From Clostridiales bacterium (lineage in GTDB: Bacteria; Bacillota; Clostridia; Monoglobales; Monoglobaceae): a stretch of 45,100 bases of DNA. The stretch covers positions 1 to 45,100 of the forward strand of contig JAEDLZ010000003.1 in the NCBI GenBank assembly GCA_016303265.1. Reading direction: 5' to 3'. The translations under genes were made by a program, and so were the position numbers. Shown piece after piece: positions 1 to 6,388 of the stretch; position 1 is the first letter of the stretch, and the number at the start of each line of letters is the position of its first letter. The notes beneath the pieces are model-generated. The model was not told where the DNA came from. It saw only the letters and a program-made list of their open reading frames with translations, and did no database searches.

Positions 1-84
1 AGCTGTCGCTTTTCGCAATCCTACGCTATAAATGTGCCGCCGGCACATTTATTTCTCTCTCCGGCAGGCGGCAATCAAGGCAAG
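1..84. repeat. Dispersed repeat, copy 1 (cut by window edge)
   Basis: Nearly identical to 196-278. It contains a perfect inverted repeat at 30-50 (AAATGTGCCG-c-CGGCACATTT), followed by a CCGGCAGGCGGCAATCAAGGCAAG tail split across lines. No credible coding frame with a ribosome binding site runs through it. It looks like a dispersed intergenic element; its left end lies outside the window. Confidence 0.7.
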
Positions 85-103
85 TAAGTAATTATGTATA
101 TCT

Positions 104-132
104 AAAAGGAAGGGTTTTATCCCTTCCTTTTT
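104..132 (+). terminator. Rho-independent terminator of an upstream gene outside the window
   Basis: An 11-bp stem AAAAGGAAGGG / CCCTTCCTTTT with loop TTTTAT is followed by a T-rich run. The A-rich 5' side would also let it work on the other strand. Confidence 0.6.
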
Positions 133-190
133 TCTTTATCCTCCGCCTGAGCCCGCTTTTGTATGAAACGTTCTGCGTTTCCCCGATTAC

Positions 191-278
191 CGAAAAGCTG
201 TCGCTTTTCGCAATCCTACGCTATAAATGTGCCGCCGGCACATTTATTTCCTCTCCGGCAGGCGGCAATCAAGGCAAG
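191..278. repeat. Dispersed repeat, copy 2
   Basis: Second copy of the element at 1-84, complete on its left side. It starts with a hairpin CGAAAAGC-tgtc-GCTTTTCG (191-210) and then has the 10-bp palindrome at 225-245. The TGCCGCC of the palindrome could instead pair with the GGCGGCA near 261-267, so two mutually exclusive folds are possible. It lies just downstream of the XRE gene stop on the minus strand. Confidence 0.7.
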
Positions 279-298
279 CAAATAATTATATGCGTTGA

Positions 299-586
299 CT
301 ATTTCTTCCGAAGGAGTTCAATAAGATTATTTATAGCAGAAATTTGTTCATCGGATAAATCGGAAACATCGATAGTTTTATTTTTCTCTATGCCGAGTAA
401 ATACTCCATAGATACATTGAATTCATAGGAAAGCTTAATCAAAACATCAAGGGAGGGCATTCTCTGCTCATTTTCATAAGCGGAAATAATGGACTTATTA
501 AGCCACAGTTTATCAGCAAGCTGTGTCTGGGTAAGTCCTTTTTTGGTTCTTAAAACCTTTAAAGTTTCAGCAAATTCTTTTATCAT
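299..586 (-). CDS. XRE-family (Cro/cI-type) transcriptional regulator
   Basis: A 95-residue protein with an N-terminal HTH_3 domain at about residues 6-61. The helix-turn-helix core reads GLTQTQLADKLWLNKSIIS and is followed by the typical 'YENEQRMPSLDVLIKLSYEF' segment. The short C-terminal tail is charged and has no peptidase or ligand domain, so it is probably a dimerising tail. The start at 586 has an AAGGAGT ribosome binding site. It is divergent from 706-1170, and a pair of GTGGAATWA direct repeats brackets the -35 box of that gene. I infer that this protein represses the neighbouring small membrane-protein operon and possibly itself. No toxin partner is recognisable. Confidence 0.88.
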   Translation of the reverse strand: MIKEFAETLKVLRTKKGLTQTQLADKLWLNKSIISAYENEQRMPSLDVLIKLSYEFNVSMEYLLGIEKNKTIDVSDLSDEQISAINNLIELLRKK

Positions 587-634
587 ATAAATCCACTCCT
601 TGTAAACATTTTATAACATATTTTAAATTATTAT

Positions 635-664
635 GTGGAATTATGTTGACAATTAGTGGAATAA
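635..664. promoter_or_regulatory. Probable XRE operator: two 9-bp direct repeats
   Basis: GTGGAATTA (635-643) and GTGGAATAA (656-664) are exactly 21 bp apart, two helical turns. One lies just before and one just after the -35 box of the 706 gene promoter. Binding there would block RNA polymerase. Assignment to the adjacent XRE protein is inference. Confidence 0.5.
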
Positions 665-674
665 GTGATATAAT
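646..674 (+). promoter_or_regulatory. Consensus sigma-A promoter for the 706-1364 operon
   Basis: Perfect TTGACA (646-651), 17-bp spacer, perfect TATAAT (669-674). The expected start near 681 leaves the in-frame ATG at 682 leaderless and favours the ATG at 706. Confidence 0.85.
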
Positions 675-705
675 TTAACAAATGGTAATTAAGGAGATGG
701 TGTTA

Positions 706-1170
706 ATGAACAAAATGCTCGAAAATTATTTTATGATGAAAGAAGCGAAGGAGAAAAATGAGGAAAAGGCAATAAAAGCCCGGGTTTTGATTTCGGAAGG
801 ACTATATGAAAAAGTCTGGTCCGAGCGTGAACAGATGTATGAAAAAATTCCTATTGAAGTTACAGATGAAGAATATATGAAAATAGCTGAGTATGCTAAA
901 AAAAAGCCCGCTGATTATATCGAAAATGCGGTTGCTCGTGTGGTAAAAAACTCATCTATTATTTTATTCATTTTAAACTTTATCTGCTCAATCTTTTTAT
1001 CTGCAATAACTATTGATAGTTATGGTTTGGATTTAGATTTTGACGAATTTAATTGGGCAGTGTTTTTAACTTTAGTGCTGGTAAGTTTTTTGGGCTGTTT
1101 GCTTATGTATGCAGTCGGTGAAATCATTAATAAGCTTGATAGAATCGAAAAGAAAAGCAGCGATATATAG
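706..1170 (+). CDS. Small membrane protein with charged cytoplasmic N-terminal domain
   Basis: About 154 residues. The first ~95 residues are highly charged and helical, rich in K and E. Two hydrophobic segments follow, at about 85-105 and 115-135 (for example VFLTLVLVSFLGCLLMYAVG), then a basic tail. I chose the ATG at 706 because AAGGAG sits 9 nt upstream, at 691-696. The upstream ATG at 682 has no ribosome binding site and would lie at the very 5' end of the transcript. I do not recognise the family. Its strong promoter has putative XRE operators, so it is probably normally kept off. A toxin or phage-type exclusion role is possible but unsupported. Confidence 0.7.
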   Translation: MNKMLENYFMMKEAKEKNEEKAIKARVLISEGLYEKVWSEREQMYEKIPIEVTDEEYMKIAEYAKKKPADYIENAVARVVKNSSIILFILNFICSIFLSAITIDSYGLDLDFDEFNWAVFLTLVLVSFLGCLLMYAVGEIINKLDRIEKKSSDI

Positions 1171-1193
1171 TATTTAGGAAAGAAGAGATACAC

Positions 1194-1364
1194 ATGGGAG
1201 CCGGAATGGTTTTAGTTTGGTTGGCTTGTGGTGTTATAAATTATTGTATAATGAAAAGTAAAGGCTACGAAAACAACACTTGTCTATTGTTTGGAGTCTT
1301 GGGTGTTTTGACAGGATTTATAGGTCTAATCATAGCTTTATGCAAAAAAGACTTAAATAAATAA
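1194..1364 (+). CDS. Small two-helix membrane protein
   Basis: A 56-residue reading frame 23 nt after the previous gene, preceded by AGGAAAGAAGAG. It has two hydrophobic helices separated by a polar turn containing 'KSKGYENN' and ends in 'CKKDLNK'. The helix / K-S-K-G-Y turn / GxxGFIGLIIA helix / Lys-Lys-Asp tail pattern resembles short hypothetical membrane proteins that are common in Firmicutes. Function is unknown. It is probably co-transcribed with 706-1170. Confidence 0.6.
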   Translation: MGAGMVLVWLACGVINYCIMKSKGYENNTCLLFGVLGVLTGFIGLIIALCKKDLNK

Positions 1365-1371
1365 TAAGTTA

Positions 1372-1380
1372 TGGTATAAT
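1372..1380 (+). promoter_or_regulatory. Extended -10 promoter in front of a structured segment
   Basis: TGGTATAAT (extended -10, TATAAT at 1375-1380). The -35 region (CTTAAA at 1352) is weak. The predicted start near 1387 coincides with the first base pairs of the folded segment 1387-1510. Confidence 0.4.
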
Positions 1381-1386
1381 AAATAC

Positions 1387-1510
1387 AAATAATGAATAAA
1401 ATCCGTTGGCGGATTTCAAACGGATGTATTTATTGAACCGGTGTGAAGCAAGCCGATTAACGGCTTGCACTTATGGTATAACACCGGTTAATACATCAAA
1501 TTATTCATCG
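1387..1510 (+). ncRNA. Candidate structured RNA (cloverleaf-like), unassigned
   Basis: Nested inverted repeats: outer stem ATGAATAA (1392-1399) / TTATTCAT (1501-1508); hairpin AAATCCG-ttgg-CGGATTT (1399-1416); long arm GATGTAT...AACCGGTGT (1423-1444) / ACACCGGTT-a-ATACATC (1481-1497); apical hairpin GCAAGCCG-attaa-CGGCTTGC (1448-1468). It begins at the predicted start of an extended -10 promoter. It does not match a tRNA, tmRNA, 6S or riboswitch class that I can recognise. A miniature transposable element is the main alternative. Confidence 0.45.
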
Positions 1511-1650
1511 TTTGGGATTGCAGCTAATACGCCGGGAATGAGTTTGGCCGAGGCTCAGATTTTAAATGATATTCTCAATAAATAAACAACAGATAATATA
1601 GGGCAGGACTTGTACAAAACAGTTCTGCTCCTTCCTTTCTTGTCTAACAA

Positions 1651-1682
1651 AAAAGGTTCTTCCTCTTTGGGAAGAACCTTTT
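1651..1682 (-). terminator. Terminator of the zinc-ribbon gene
   Basis: A 13-bp perfect stem AAAAGGTTCTTCC / GGAAGAACCTTTT; on the minus strand it is followed by a run of T. It lies 12 nt beyond the stop of the 1694-2200 gene. A-runs on both sides suggest it can act in both directions. Confidence 0.85.
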
Positions 1683-1693
1683 AAAAAATTTGA

Positions 1694-2200
1694 TTACATA
1701 TACTTATTTATAAGCTTCATAGCCAAGGGAGATACAAGTCCCAAAACAACGCCGACAAGCCAGAGATAGAACCCAACGGTTGCATCAACTGTCGGTATAA
1801 AGAATATTATCAAAAACAATACCGCATTAACAATACTTGCAACCTTCCCGATTTTCTCATTCTTTAAAAGATAGCCGATAATTGAAGCCAAAACAACAAA
1901 TATGAGCGCAATCGGAATTATATATAATCTTTCATATCCGTCTGCCATTTCCCACAAGTTGTATCTCCTTACAATCGGAAGAAATATTGCCAAAATGTTG
2001 AATATCTGAGCAAAAAGCCCAACAAAGTTAATGCCTGTGTTCTTGATTTGGTCAACATATTTGGTAAAATCAACAGATTCGGCAGCAGGTGCAGCATTCG
2101 GCGCAGTATTTGCTGCAGTGCCGGTTTCTGCGGCTGCACAATTATCACACCTCGTTGTTCCGTCAGGAATCGGCGTTCCGCACATTTCACAAAAAGCCAT
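1694..2200 (-). CDS. Zinc-ribbon membrane protein
   Basis: 168 residues from the ATG at 2200, which has AGGGAGG 8-9 nt upstream; a longer in-frame extension to 2266 lacks a ribosome binding site. The N-terminal zinc ribbon reads CEMCGTPIPDGTTRCDNC (CxxC...CxxC, residues 4-21) and is followed by an Ala-rich linker. Four hydrophobic segments follow at about residues 53-72, 88-108, 116-135 and 140-160. This is the common Gram-positive 'zinc-ribbon domain-containing protein' architecture. Its biochemical role is unknown; it is probably an integral membrane protein with a cytoplasmic zinc ribbon. It is transcribed alone and ends at a strong terminator. Confidence 0.8.
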   Translation of the reverse strand: MAFCEMCGTPIPDGTTRCDNCAAAETGTAANTAPNAAPAAESVDFTKYVDQIKNTGINFVGLFAQIFNILAIFLPIVRRYNLWEMADGYERLYIIPIALIFVVLASIIGYLLKNEKIGKVASIVNAVLFLIIFFIPTVDATVGFYLWLVGVVLGLVSPLAMKLINKYM

Positions 2201-2270
2201 TTTAATGACCCTCCCTAAACTGTATATTTTCACTGCAATAGTACCATAAAATATAAGCTTTGTCAACTAT

Positions 2271-2795
2271 TTACTTTATAAGCAGCAATCTTGCGACAAT
2301 AACCGACATAACTATCCCCACAAAATCCCCGATTAGGGCAGACTTTAATGTATGACGGGTATTTTTCACATTTATTGCCCCAAAGTACACCGCAAGAGTG
2401 TAAAATGTTGTTTCGGTTGAGCCCATCATAACCGAGGCAATGCTTCCCGCTGCGCTGTCTGTTCCGCAATTTTTGAAAATATCCGTAACAATGGCTATTG
2501 AGCCGCTCCCCGAAACCGGCCGCAAAAGCGCCAAAGGCAACACCTCGGCAGGCATTGAAAGCACTTTAAGCACGGGCGACAGCAATCTTGAAATCAAATC
2601 TATTGCTCCAGACGCACGAAACATTGAAATTGCCACCACAAGCCCCACAAGGGGCGCAATAATATTAAAGGTGCATTTTAAGCCCTCTGCCGCGCCCTCT
2701 AAAAAGCAATCATAAACCTTAATTCGCCGTATAAGTCCAAGCAGCACAATTCCTACAATCATAACGGGCACGGCGAAAATTGATACAATCCTCAT
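2271..2795 (-). CDS. spmB: Spore maturation protein B
   Basis: 174 residues, a polytopic membrane protein with a nucleoside-transporter-gate fold. It contains the SpmB-type segments 'LLRPVSGSGSIAIVTDIFKN' and 'MMGSTETTFYTLAVYFGA'. SpmB acts with SpmA in spore core dehydration and heat resistance in Bacillus and Clostridium. The start ATG overlaps the spmA stop as ATGA (2792-2795), so the two are translationally coupled. Length matches the family. Expression in the mother cell or forespore under a sporulation sigma factor would be expected, but I could not identify a promoter with confidence. Confidence 0.95.
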   Translation of the reverse strand: MRIVSIFAVPVMIVGIVLLGLIRRIKVYDCFLEGAAEGLKCTFNIIAPLVGLVVAISMFRASGAIDLISRLLSPVLKVLSMPAEVLPLALLRPVSGSGSIAIVTDIFKNCGTDSAAGSIASVMMGSTETTFYTLAVYFGAINVKNTRHTLKSALIGDFVGIVMSVIVARLLLIK

Positions 2796-3370
2796 AATCT
2801 TCGCCGCCTTTCAAAAATTTTTGCGGCACAAACCGCCGCGCATACCGCCATTATGCTGACGATCCAGACAGGAACAATGATAATCCCCGGATTTTCCGAC
2901 CCGTAGGTCTGGCGCAGGGATATGAGCGTTGAGGGAATTAACTGGATTGAAGCCGTGTTTATAACCGCAAAGGTACACATTTCATCCGACGCCTCCTCGC
3001 CGCAGTTTATTTTGTCAAGCTCCTTCATTGCCCGTATTCCCAGGGGTGTCGCCGCATTTCCCATTCCGAAAAAATTTGCAACCATATTCATAACAATTGC
3101 CGACAGCGCCGCCCCGCCTTGCTTAAGATTCGGGAACAAAATCTTTGTCAGCGGTCGCAAAAGCCTTGAAAATATATTGATAAGCCCTGACTTTTCGGCA
3201 ATTTTCGCAATCCCCGTCCAAAGGCACATTATCCCCAGCAATGACACGCAGAGGGTGACGCCCTCTGAGCATCCATCTATTGCGCCGCTTGTTACCGCTT
3301 CAATATTTCCGTTTATAAGTCCGCAAATAAAAGACAGAATTATCATTCCTGCCCAAATATAATTTATCAT
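2792..3370 (-). CDS. spmA: Spore maturation protein A
   Basis: 192 residues from the ATG at 3370, which has GGAGAG upstream; the in-frame extension to 3466 starts inside a basic, non-family sequence. Family landmarks are 'SGAIDGCSEGVTLCVSLLG' near residue 30, 'NFFGMGNAATPLGIRAMKEL' and 'NTASIQLIPSTLISLRQ'. It has several transmembrane helices. It is partner of the immediately downstream spmB, and the pair is needed for normal spore cortex and core maturation. Its presence, with spoVG and the SpoIIQ-like protein, supports an endospore-forming host. Confidence 0.95.
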   Translation of the reverse strand: MINYIWAGMIILSFICGLINGNIEAVTSGAIDGCSEGVTLCVSLLGIMCLWTGIAKIAEKSGLINIFSRLLRPLTKILFPNLKQGGAALSAIVMNMVANFFGMGNAATPLGIRAMKELDKINCGEEASDEMCTFAVINTASIQLIPSTLISLRQTYGSENPGIIIVPVWIVSIMAVCAAVCAAKIFERRRRL

Positions 3371-3558
3371 AAACCACTCTCCGATTAACCGTAAATATAT
3401 TTTCTCACGCCGGGCTTTACGGCATAAAACACCTCTTACAAAAAGGTATATTAAAAATTTTTTCAAATATGACTGCCGCTATTTGTTTTCTTTTGTCGCT
3501 TTATTTTTCTATGCCGCAATTCCTGTCGTCTTTGCGGGAATTTTGCATACGAAAAAAT

Positions 3559-3587
3559 TTGTATTTTAAAATCGCCTATGCTAAAAT
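3559..3587 (+). promoter_or_regulatory. Promoter of the noc gene
   Basis: TTGTAT (3559-3564), 17-bp spacer, TAAAAT (3582-3587) with an extended-10 TGC in front. A small inverted repeat AATGGTAAAATTTTCCATT follows, between the start site and the ribosome binding site. Confidence 0.55.
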
Positions 3588-3626
3588 ATTATCAAATGGT
3601 AAAATTTTCCATTAGGAGGGAAACAA

Positions 3627-4460
3627 ATGATTACGAAAATGGTTTTTAAGAAAGCCGCACCCGAAAAGGAGAAAAACAGAATTACCGAGCTTGACATCGA
3701 CAAAATTGTTCCGAATCCTTGTCAGCCCAGGCAAATAATAGATGAAGAGGAGCTGGCTGAGCTTAGCCGTTCCATTGAGCAGTACGGGCTTATCCAGCCC
3801 ATTGCGGTAAGACGGCTTGAAAGGGACAGATATGAGCTTATATCGGGAGAGCGCCGGCTCCGTGCCTGCAAAATAGCGGGACTTGTTAAAATTCCGGCTG
3901 TTATTATTGATGTTATGAGAACAGACAGCGCAATCCTTGCCATAATCGAAAATATCCAGAGGAAGGACCTTGACTATCTTGAAGAGGGCGAGGCGTATCT
4001 GTCGCTGCTTACCGAGCACGGACTTACCCAGGAGGAGCTTGCCCAAAGGCTGGGTAAGACCCAATCCACCATTGCAAACAAGGTTCGTCTTTTAAAGCTT
4101 TCGCCGCACATAAGGGCTCTGCTTCGCGAATATAACCTAAGCGAGCGCCACGCCCGTGCGCTTTTAAGGCTTCCCGATGACAAGTCGCGGCTTAAGGCGC
4201 TTCAGTTTATTGCGGACAAGAACCTCAATGTGGTCAAAACCGAAGAATACATAGACCGCCTGCTTGCCCCTGCAAAAGAAAAGCCCGCCAAATCCGGAAT
4301 AAGAGTTTTCAAGGATGTACGAATTTTTTCAAACACCATCAAGCAGGCAGTTGATATTATGAAGCGTTCGGGCGTTAATGCCGAGGCGGTTAAAACCGAA
4401 AACGAGGAATTTATTGAGTATAATATAAAAATTCCCAAAAAACTCAATCAGACTGTATAA
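3627..4460 (+). CDS. noc: ParB/Noc-family nucleoid occlusion or partition protein
   Basis: 277 residues, starting at an ATG with AGGAGGG. The N-terminal ParB CTPase domain has box I 'NPCQPR' (30-35), 'GERRLRACKIAG' (74-85) and 'ENIQRKDL' (108-115). A KorB/ParB helix-turn-helix follows at about 133-157 (LTQEELAQRLGKTQSTIANK). The C-terminal part carries 'KDVRIFSNTIKQAVDIM', typical of clostridial Noc/Spo0J-like proteins. These proteins load as CTP clamps at parS or NBS sites and organise the nucleoid or block division over it. There is no parA neighbour, which favours Noc over ParB. The usual upstream rsmG is also missing. I saw no parS-like palindrome nearby. Confidence 0.75.
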   Translation: MITKMVFKKAAPEKEKNRITELDIDKIVPNPCQPRQIIDEEELAELSRSIEQYGLIQPIAVRRLERDRYELISGERRLRACKIAGLVKIPAVIIDVMRTDSAILAIIENIQRKDLDYLEEGEAYLSLLTEHGLTQEELAQRLGKTQSTIANKVRLLKLSPHIRALLREYNLSERHARALLRLPDDKSRLKALQFIADKNLNVVKTEEYIDRLLAPAKEKPAKSGIRVFKDVRIFSNTIKQAVDIMKRSGVNAEAVKTENEEFIEYNIKIPKKLNQTV

Positions 4461-4504
4461 AATTTCTTCAAGATGTAAATACTTCTGAATATGGAGGTGT
4501 TACA

Positions 4505-5257
4505 TTGAAAAACAATAATAAAAATCAAAAAAAGAAATTCAGTATTAAGTCCATTGTTGCAAAGCGCGGGGTTTACATAGCCCTGCTTACGCTTATTGCT
4601 GTTTTCGGAACGGTTGCCGTTGTCCGCAAATTTACGGCAAATGTAAGTGTCAGCAATTCTTCCTTTGACGATGAGGCATGGGAACAGGCGCTAGAGGACG
4701 CCGGGGTCGATGACGAACCGGAGAATGACACGGTTAAGGCTGACGCAATAAATGAAGAAGAAATTCCTATCGTTTCGGATACGGCTGTGCAGGACTATGA
4801 AACAGTTGCCGCCGCAGCGGAGCTTTCCGATGACGAGATTATACAGAATCTCAATATGATAGCGCCCTGCAGCGGCAGCATAAGCAAGGAATATTCGCCC
4901 GATAAGCTCATCTACTCCAAAACAATGAACGACTGGCGCACTCACAGCGGAATTGATATTGCCGCCCCCAAAGGCGATATTGTGGCTGCGGCGGCAGACG
5001 GTGTTGTTGAAAAGGTTTACGAGGATAACAATCTTGGAGTTGTCGTTGTTATAGGTCACGGCGGAAGCATCAAAACCCTCTACGGGAATTTACAGGACTT
5101 AGGCTATATCGAAGTCGGCCGCCGGGTTGCTCAAGGCGATACAATCGGGGCGGTGGGTGATACCTCAATCCTCGAAAAGAAAGACGAATCACATCTTCAT
5201 TTTGAAGTTATCAGGGACGGTGAACCCCGGAATCCGTCCGAATATATCCCCTTATAA
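4505..5257 (+). CDS. M23 (LytM) metallopeptidase-domain protein, SpoIIQ-like
   Basis: 250 residues, starting at TTG 4505 with GGAGGTG seven bases upstream (no ATG fits). It has a short basic cytoplasmic tail, one transmembrane helix at about 22-41 and an acidic linker (52-115). The C-terminal LytM domain contains 'WRTHSGIDIAA' (His147, Asp151) and 'HLHFEV' (His230, His232), so all zinc ligands are present. The 'Y-S-K-T-M-N-D-W-R-T-H' approach resembles SpoIIQ, the forespore half of the Q-AH channel. Bacillus SpoIIQ lacks ligands, while clostridial forms keep them. A vegetative amidase/endopeptidase activator is the alternative. It lies 44 nt after noc, probably in the same transcript. Confidence 0.8.
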   Translation: MKNNNKNQKKKFSIKSIVAKRGVYIALLTLIAVFGTVAVVRKFTANVSVSNSSFDDEAWEQALEDAGVDDEPENDTVKADAINEEEIPIVSDTAVQDYETVAAAAELSDDEIIQNLNMIAPCSGSISKEYSPDKLIYSKTMNDWRTHSGIDIAAPKGDIVAAAADGVVEKVYEDNNLGVVVVIGHGGSIKTLYGNLQDLGYIEVGRRVAQGDTIGAVGDTSILEKKDESHLHFEVIRDGEPRNPSEYIPL

Positions 5258-5267
5258 CGGAGTTTTG

Positions 5268-5330
5268 CGGAAAACAGTTCCTCTGTTTTCGCACGGCGGC
5301 TGCGACATAAGGTGCGTGCCGTTAAGGACA
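5268..5330 (+). repeat. REP-associated box (copy 1), containing TTAAGGACAGT
   Basis: GTGCGTGCCGTTAAGGACAG matches the segment at 25472-25518 and, inverted, 26968-27012. In all three places it precedes a terminator-like hairpin and then a REP sequence or the RAYT gene. The left part also forms an imperfect hairpin GCGGAAAACAG / CTGTTTTCGC (5271-5293). Confidence 0.5.
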
Positions 5331-5337
5331 GTAATTC

Positions 5338-5373
5338 AAAAGGCAGAAACGAAAGTAATCGTTTCTGCCTTTT
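5338..5373 (+). terminator. Terminator-like hairpin of the REP module
   Basis: A 15-bp perfect stem AAAAGGCAGAAACGA / TCGTTTCTGCCTTTT with a 6-nt loop. The same stem sequence recurs at 26929-26960. It may terminate the M23 gene transcript about 80 nt after its stop. Confidence 0.6.
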
Positions 5374-5374
5374 G

Positions 5375-5396
5375 CTGTAGAGGACGATGCCTACAT
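5375..5396 (+). repeat. Degenerate REP half-site
   Basis: CTGTAGAGGACGATGCCTACAT shares the 5' half of the next REP, including the preceding TTTTG; the right arm is lost. It is probably a partial tandem duplication. Confidence 0.6.
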
Positions 5397-5413
5397 TTCG
5401 TTTCCGTCTTTTG

Positions 5414-5442
5414 CTGTAGGGGACGATGCCTACATCGTCCCG
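5414..5442 (+). repeat. REP palindrome (inside RAYT remnant)
   Basis: GGGACGATG-ccta-CATCGTCCC (5420-5441), preceded by CTGTAG. It is identical to the REP at 25889-25918 when both are read in transposase orientation, and in-frame it encodes GDDAYIV. Confidence 0.9.
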
Positions 5443-5525
5443 AAAAATCGCATATTAAATTATGTCTTTATATACGATAAATATGTCATTATGTCAAATC
5501 ATATTCATTTGATTGTATTTCTTCA

Positions 5526-5549
5526 CGGGACGATGAGGGCATCGTCCCC
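5526..5549 (+). repeat. REP palindrome (inside RAYT remnant)
   Basis: GGGACGATG-aggg-CATCGTCCC (5527-5548), followed by CTACA. It encodes GTMRASSP in the remnant frame and matches the REP at 25738-25759. Confidence 0.9.
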
Positions 5550-5621
5550 TACAATATCATTAACGAAAAAAATATGGCAAAGGTCCTATCGTGACCACAT
5601 AATTCTCGGCGGATCGTTTTA

Positions 5622-6323
5622 TTATTTTATTTTTCCTTTTTCGTACAGCTTTCTTGCCGCGTAAACAACAGGCGTATCCAGAAGCGAAGTAAAAATGTAG
5701 ATAACATATGTGGAAATCACAATTGAAATAAGGGTTTTTAAGTCATACACGCCATAAAATGCTATAACATTAAAGAGCAGGGCATTCAAAGCTTGGGATA
5801 AAAGGGTTGAGCCGTTGTTTCGCAGCCACAGAAATTTTTTTGCATCTCCCGTTTTCTTCTCCGTCAGGCTCCACCATTTATGATAAGCCCATACATCAAA
5901 CACCTGAACAACGGCATAAACCGCAAATCCTGCAAACATTATTCTCGGTGTATTTGAAAAAATTATTTCAAATGCCCCGTGAGCAAAATCATTCTCAGAT
6001 GGGGTAAATAAAAGCCAGGACCCACTTATAATTATAAACATGACGGAAACCGCAATGCCGATTTTGACCGCCTTATTCGCCGCTTTCTTGCCGTGGTTTT
6101 CGCTCAGTATATCCGTTGTCAGAAATGTTGACGCAAACAGAATATTTCCGAGAGTCTGTTCCATTCCAAAAGCTTCAATTACAAGCAGCACCTCAATGTT
6201 TGCCGCAATTGTTGCAACAGCCGTCCAGGTATATAGGCCGGATTTCCCGAACAGGCGGTAAAATAAGAACATTCCGCCGTAAATTACAATAAGATTCAAG
6301 ATAAGTAATATTTCGTTATTCAT
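5622..6323 (-). CDS. Queuosine precursor transporter (YhhQ/QPTR, DUF165 family)
   Basis: 233 residues from the ATG at 6323 with AAGGAGAAAA upstream; the in-frame extension to 6380 reads through a terminator hairpin and is rejected. It is a polytopic protein with about six helices. Family landmarks are 'NIEVLLVIEAFGMEQTLGN' near the second helix, 'FLTTDILSENHGKKAA' and 'QVFDVWAYHKWW', followed by 'LRNNGSTLLSQALNALLFN'. YhhQ-family proteins import 7-deazaguanine precursors such as preQ0, preQ1 or queuine for tRNA queuosine. I saw no preQ1 riboswitch upstream. The 3' end abuts the RAYT remnant on the other strand. Confidence 0.9.
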   Translation of the reverse strand: MNNEILLILNLIVIYGGMFLFYRLFGKSGLYTWTAVATIAANIEVLLVIEAFGMEQTLGNILFASTFLTTDILSENHGKKAANKAVKIGIAVSVMFIIISGSWLLFTPSENDFAHGAFEIIFSNTPRIMFAGFAVYAVVQVFDVWAYHKWWSLTEKKTGDAKKFLWLRNNGSTLLSQALNALLFNVIAFYGVYDLKTLISIVISTYVIYIFTSLLDTPVVYAARKLYEKGKIK

Positions 6324-6344
6324 ATTTTTCTCCTTGTATGGCAG

Positions 6345-6388
6345 GAAAAAGACCGCACAGGGCGGAAATTCCGCCCGCACTGCGGTCT
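6345..6388 (-). terminator. Terminator of lacZ
   Basis: Two-part stem AGACCGCA / TGCGGTCT (6350-6357 / 6381-6388) enclosing GGGCGG / CCGCCC (6360-6365 / 6371-6376), followed on the minus strand by TTTTT. It separates lacZ from the transporter gene. Confidence 0.85.

Larger units (their letters stand above)
5413..5616 (+). pseudogene. Internally deleted remnant of a REP-associated tyrosine transposase
   Basis: An open frame without a start codon that aligns residue by residue with the intact RAYT at 25550-26041. It carries 'VGDDAYIVP', then 'YDKYVIMSNHIHLIVFLHG', 'TMRASSPT' and 'IWQRSYRDHII'. Compared with the intact copy it lacks the N-terminal ~40 residues, ~20 residues between 'IVP' and 'DKYVIM', ~20 residues between 'SSPT' and 'IWQRS', and the C-terminus. 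The deletions are in frame. The HUH pair (H-I-H) is retained. It fuses at its 3' end into the tail of the oppositely oriented transporter gene. Two REP palindromes lie inside it at the same codons as in the intact gene. Confidence 0.85.

Noticed and set aside
159..428. 89-codon plus-strand frame
   Set aside because: Crosses the dispersed repeat and continues antisense through the XRE gene; no ribosome binding site.
1424..1585. 53-codon frame ending 'GMSLAEAQILNDILNK'
   Set aside because: No ribosome binding site, and it runs through a strongly folded segment. It could be a gene tail remnant, but that is not supportable.
5338..5616. CRISPR-like spacing of repeated palindromes
   Set aside because: The repeats are 22-bp REP hairpins at irregular distances, partly within coding frames; no array and no cas genes.
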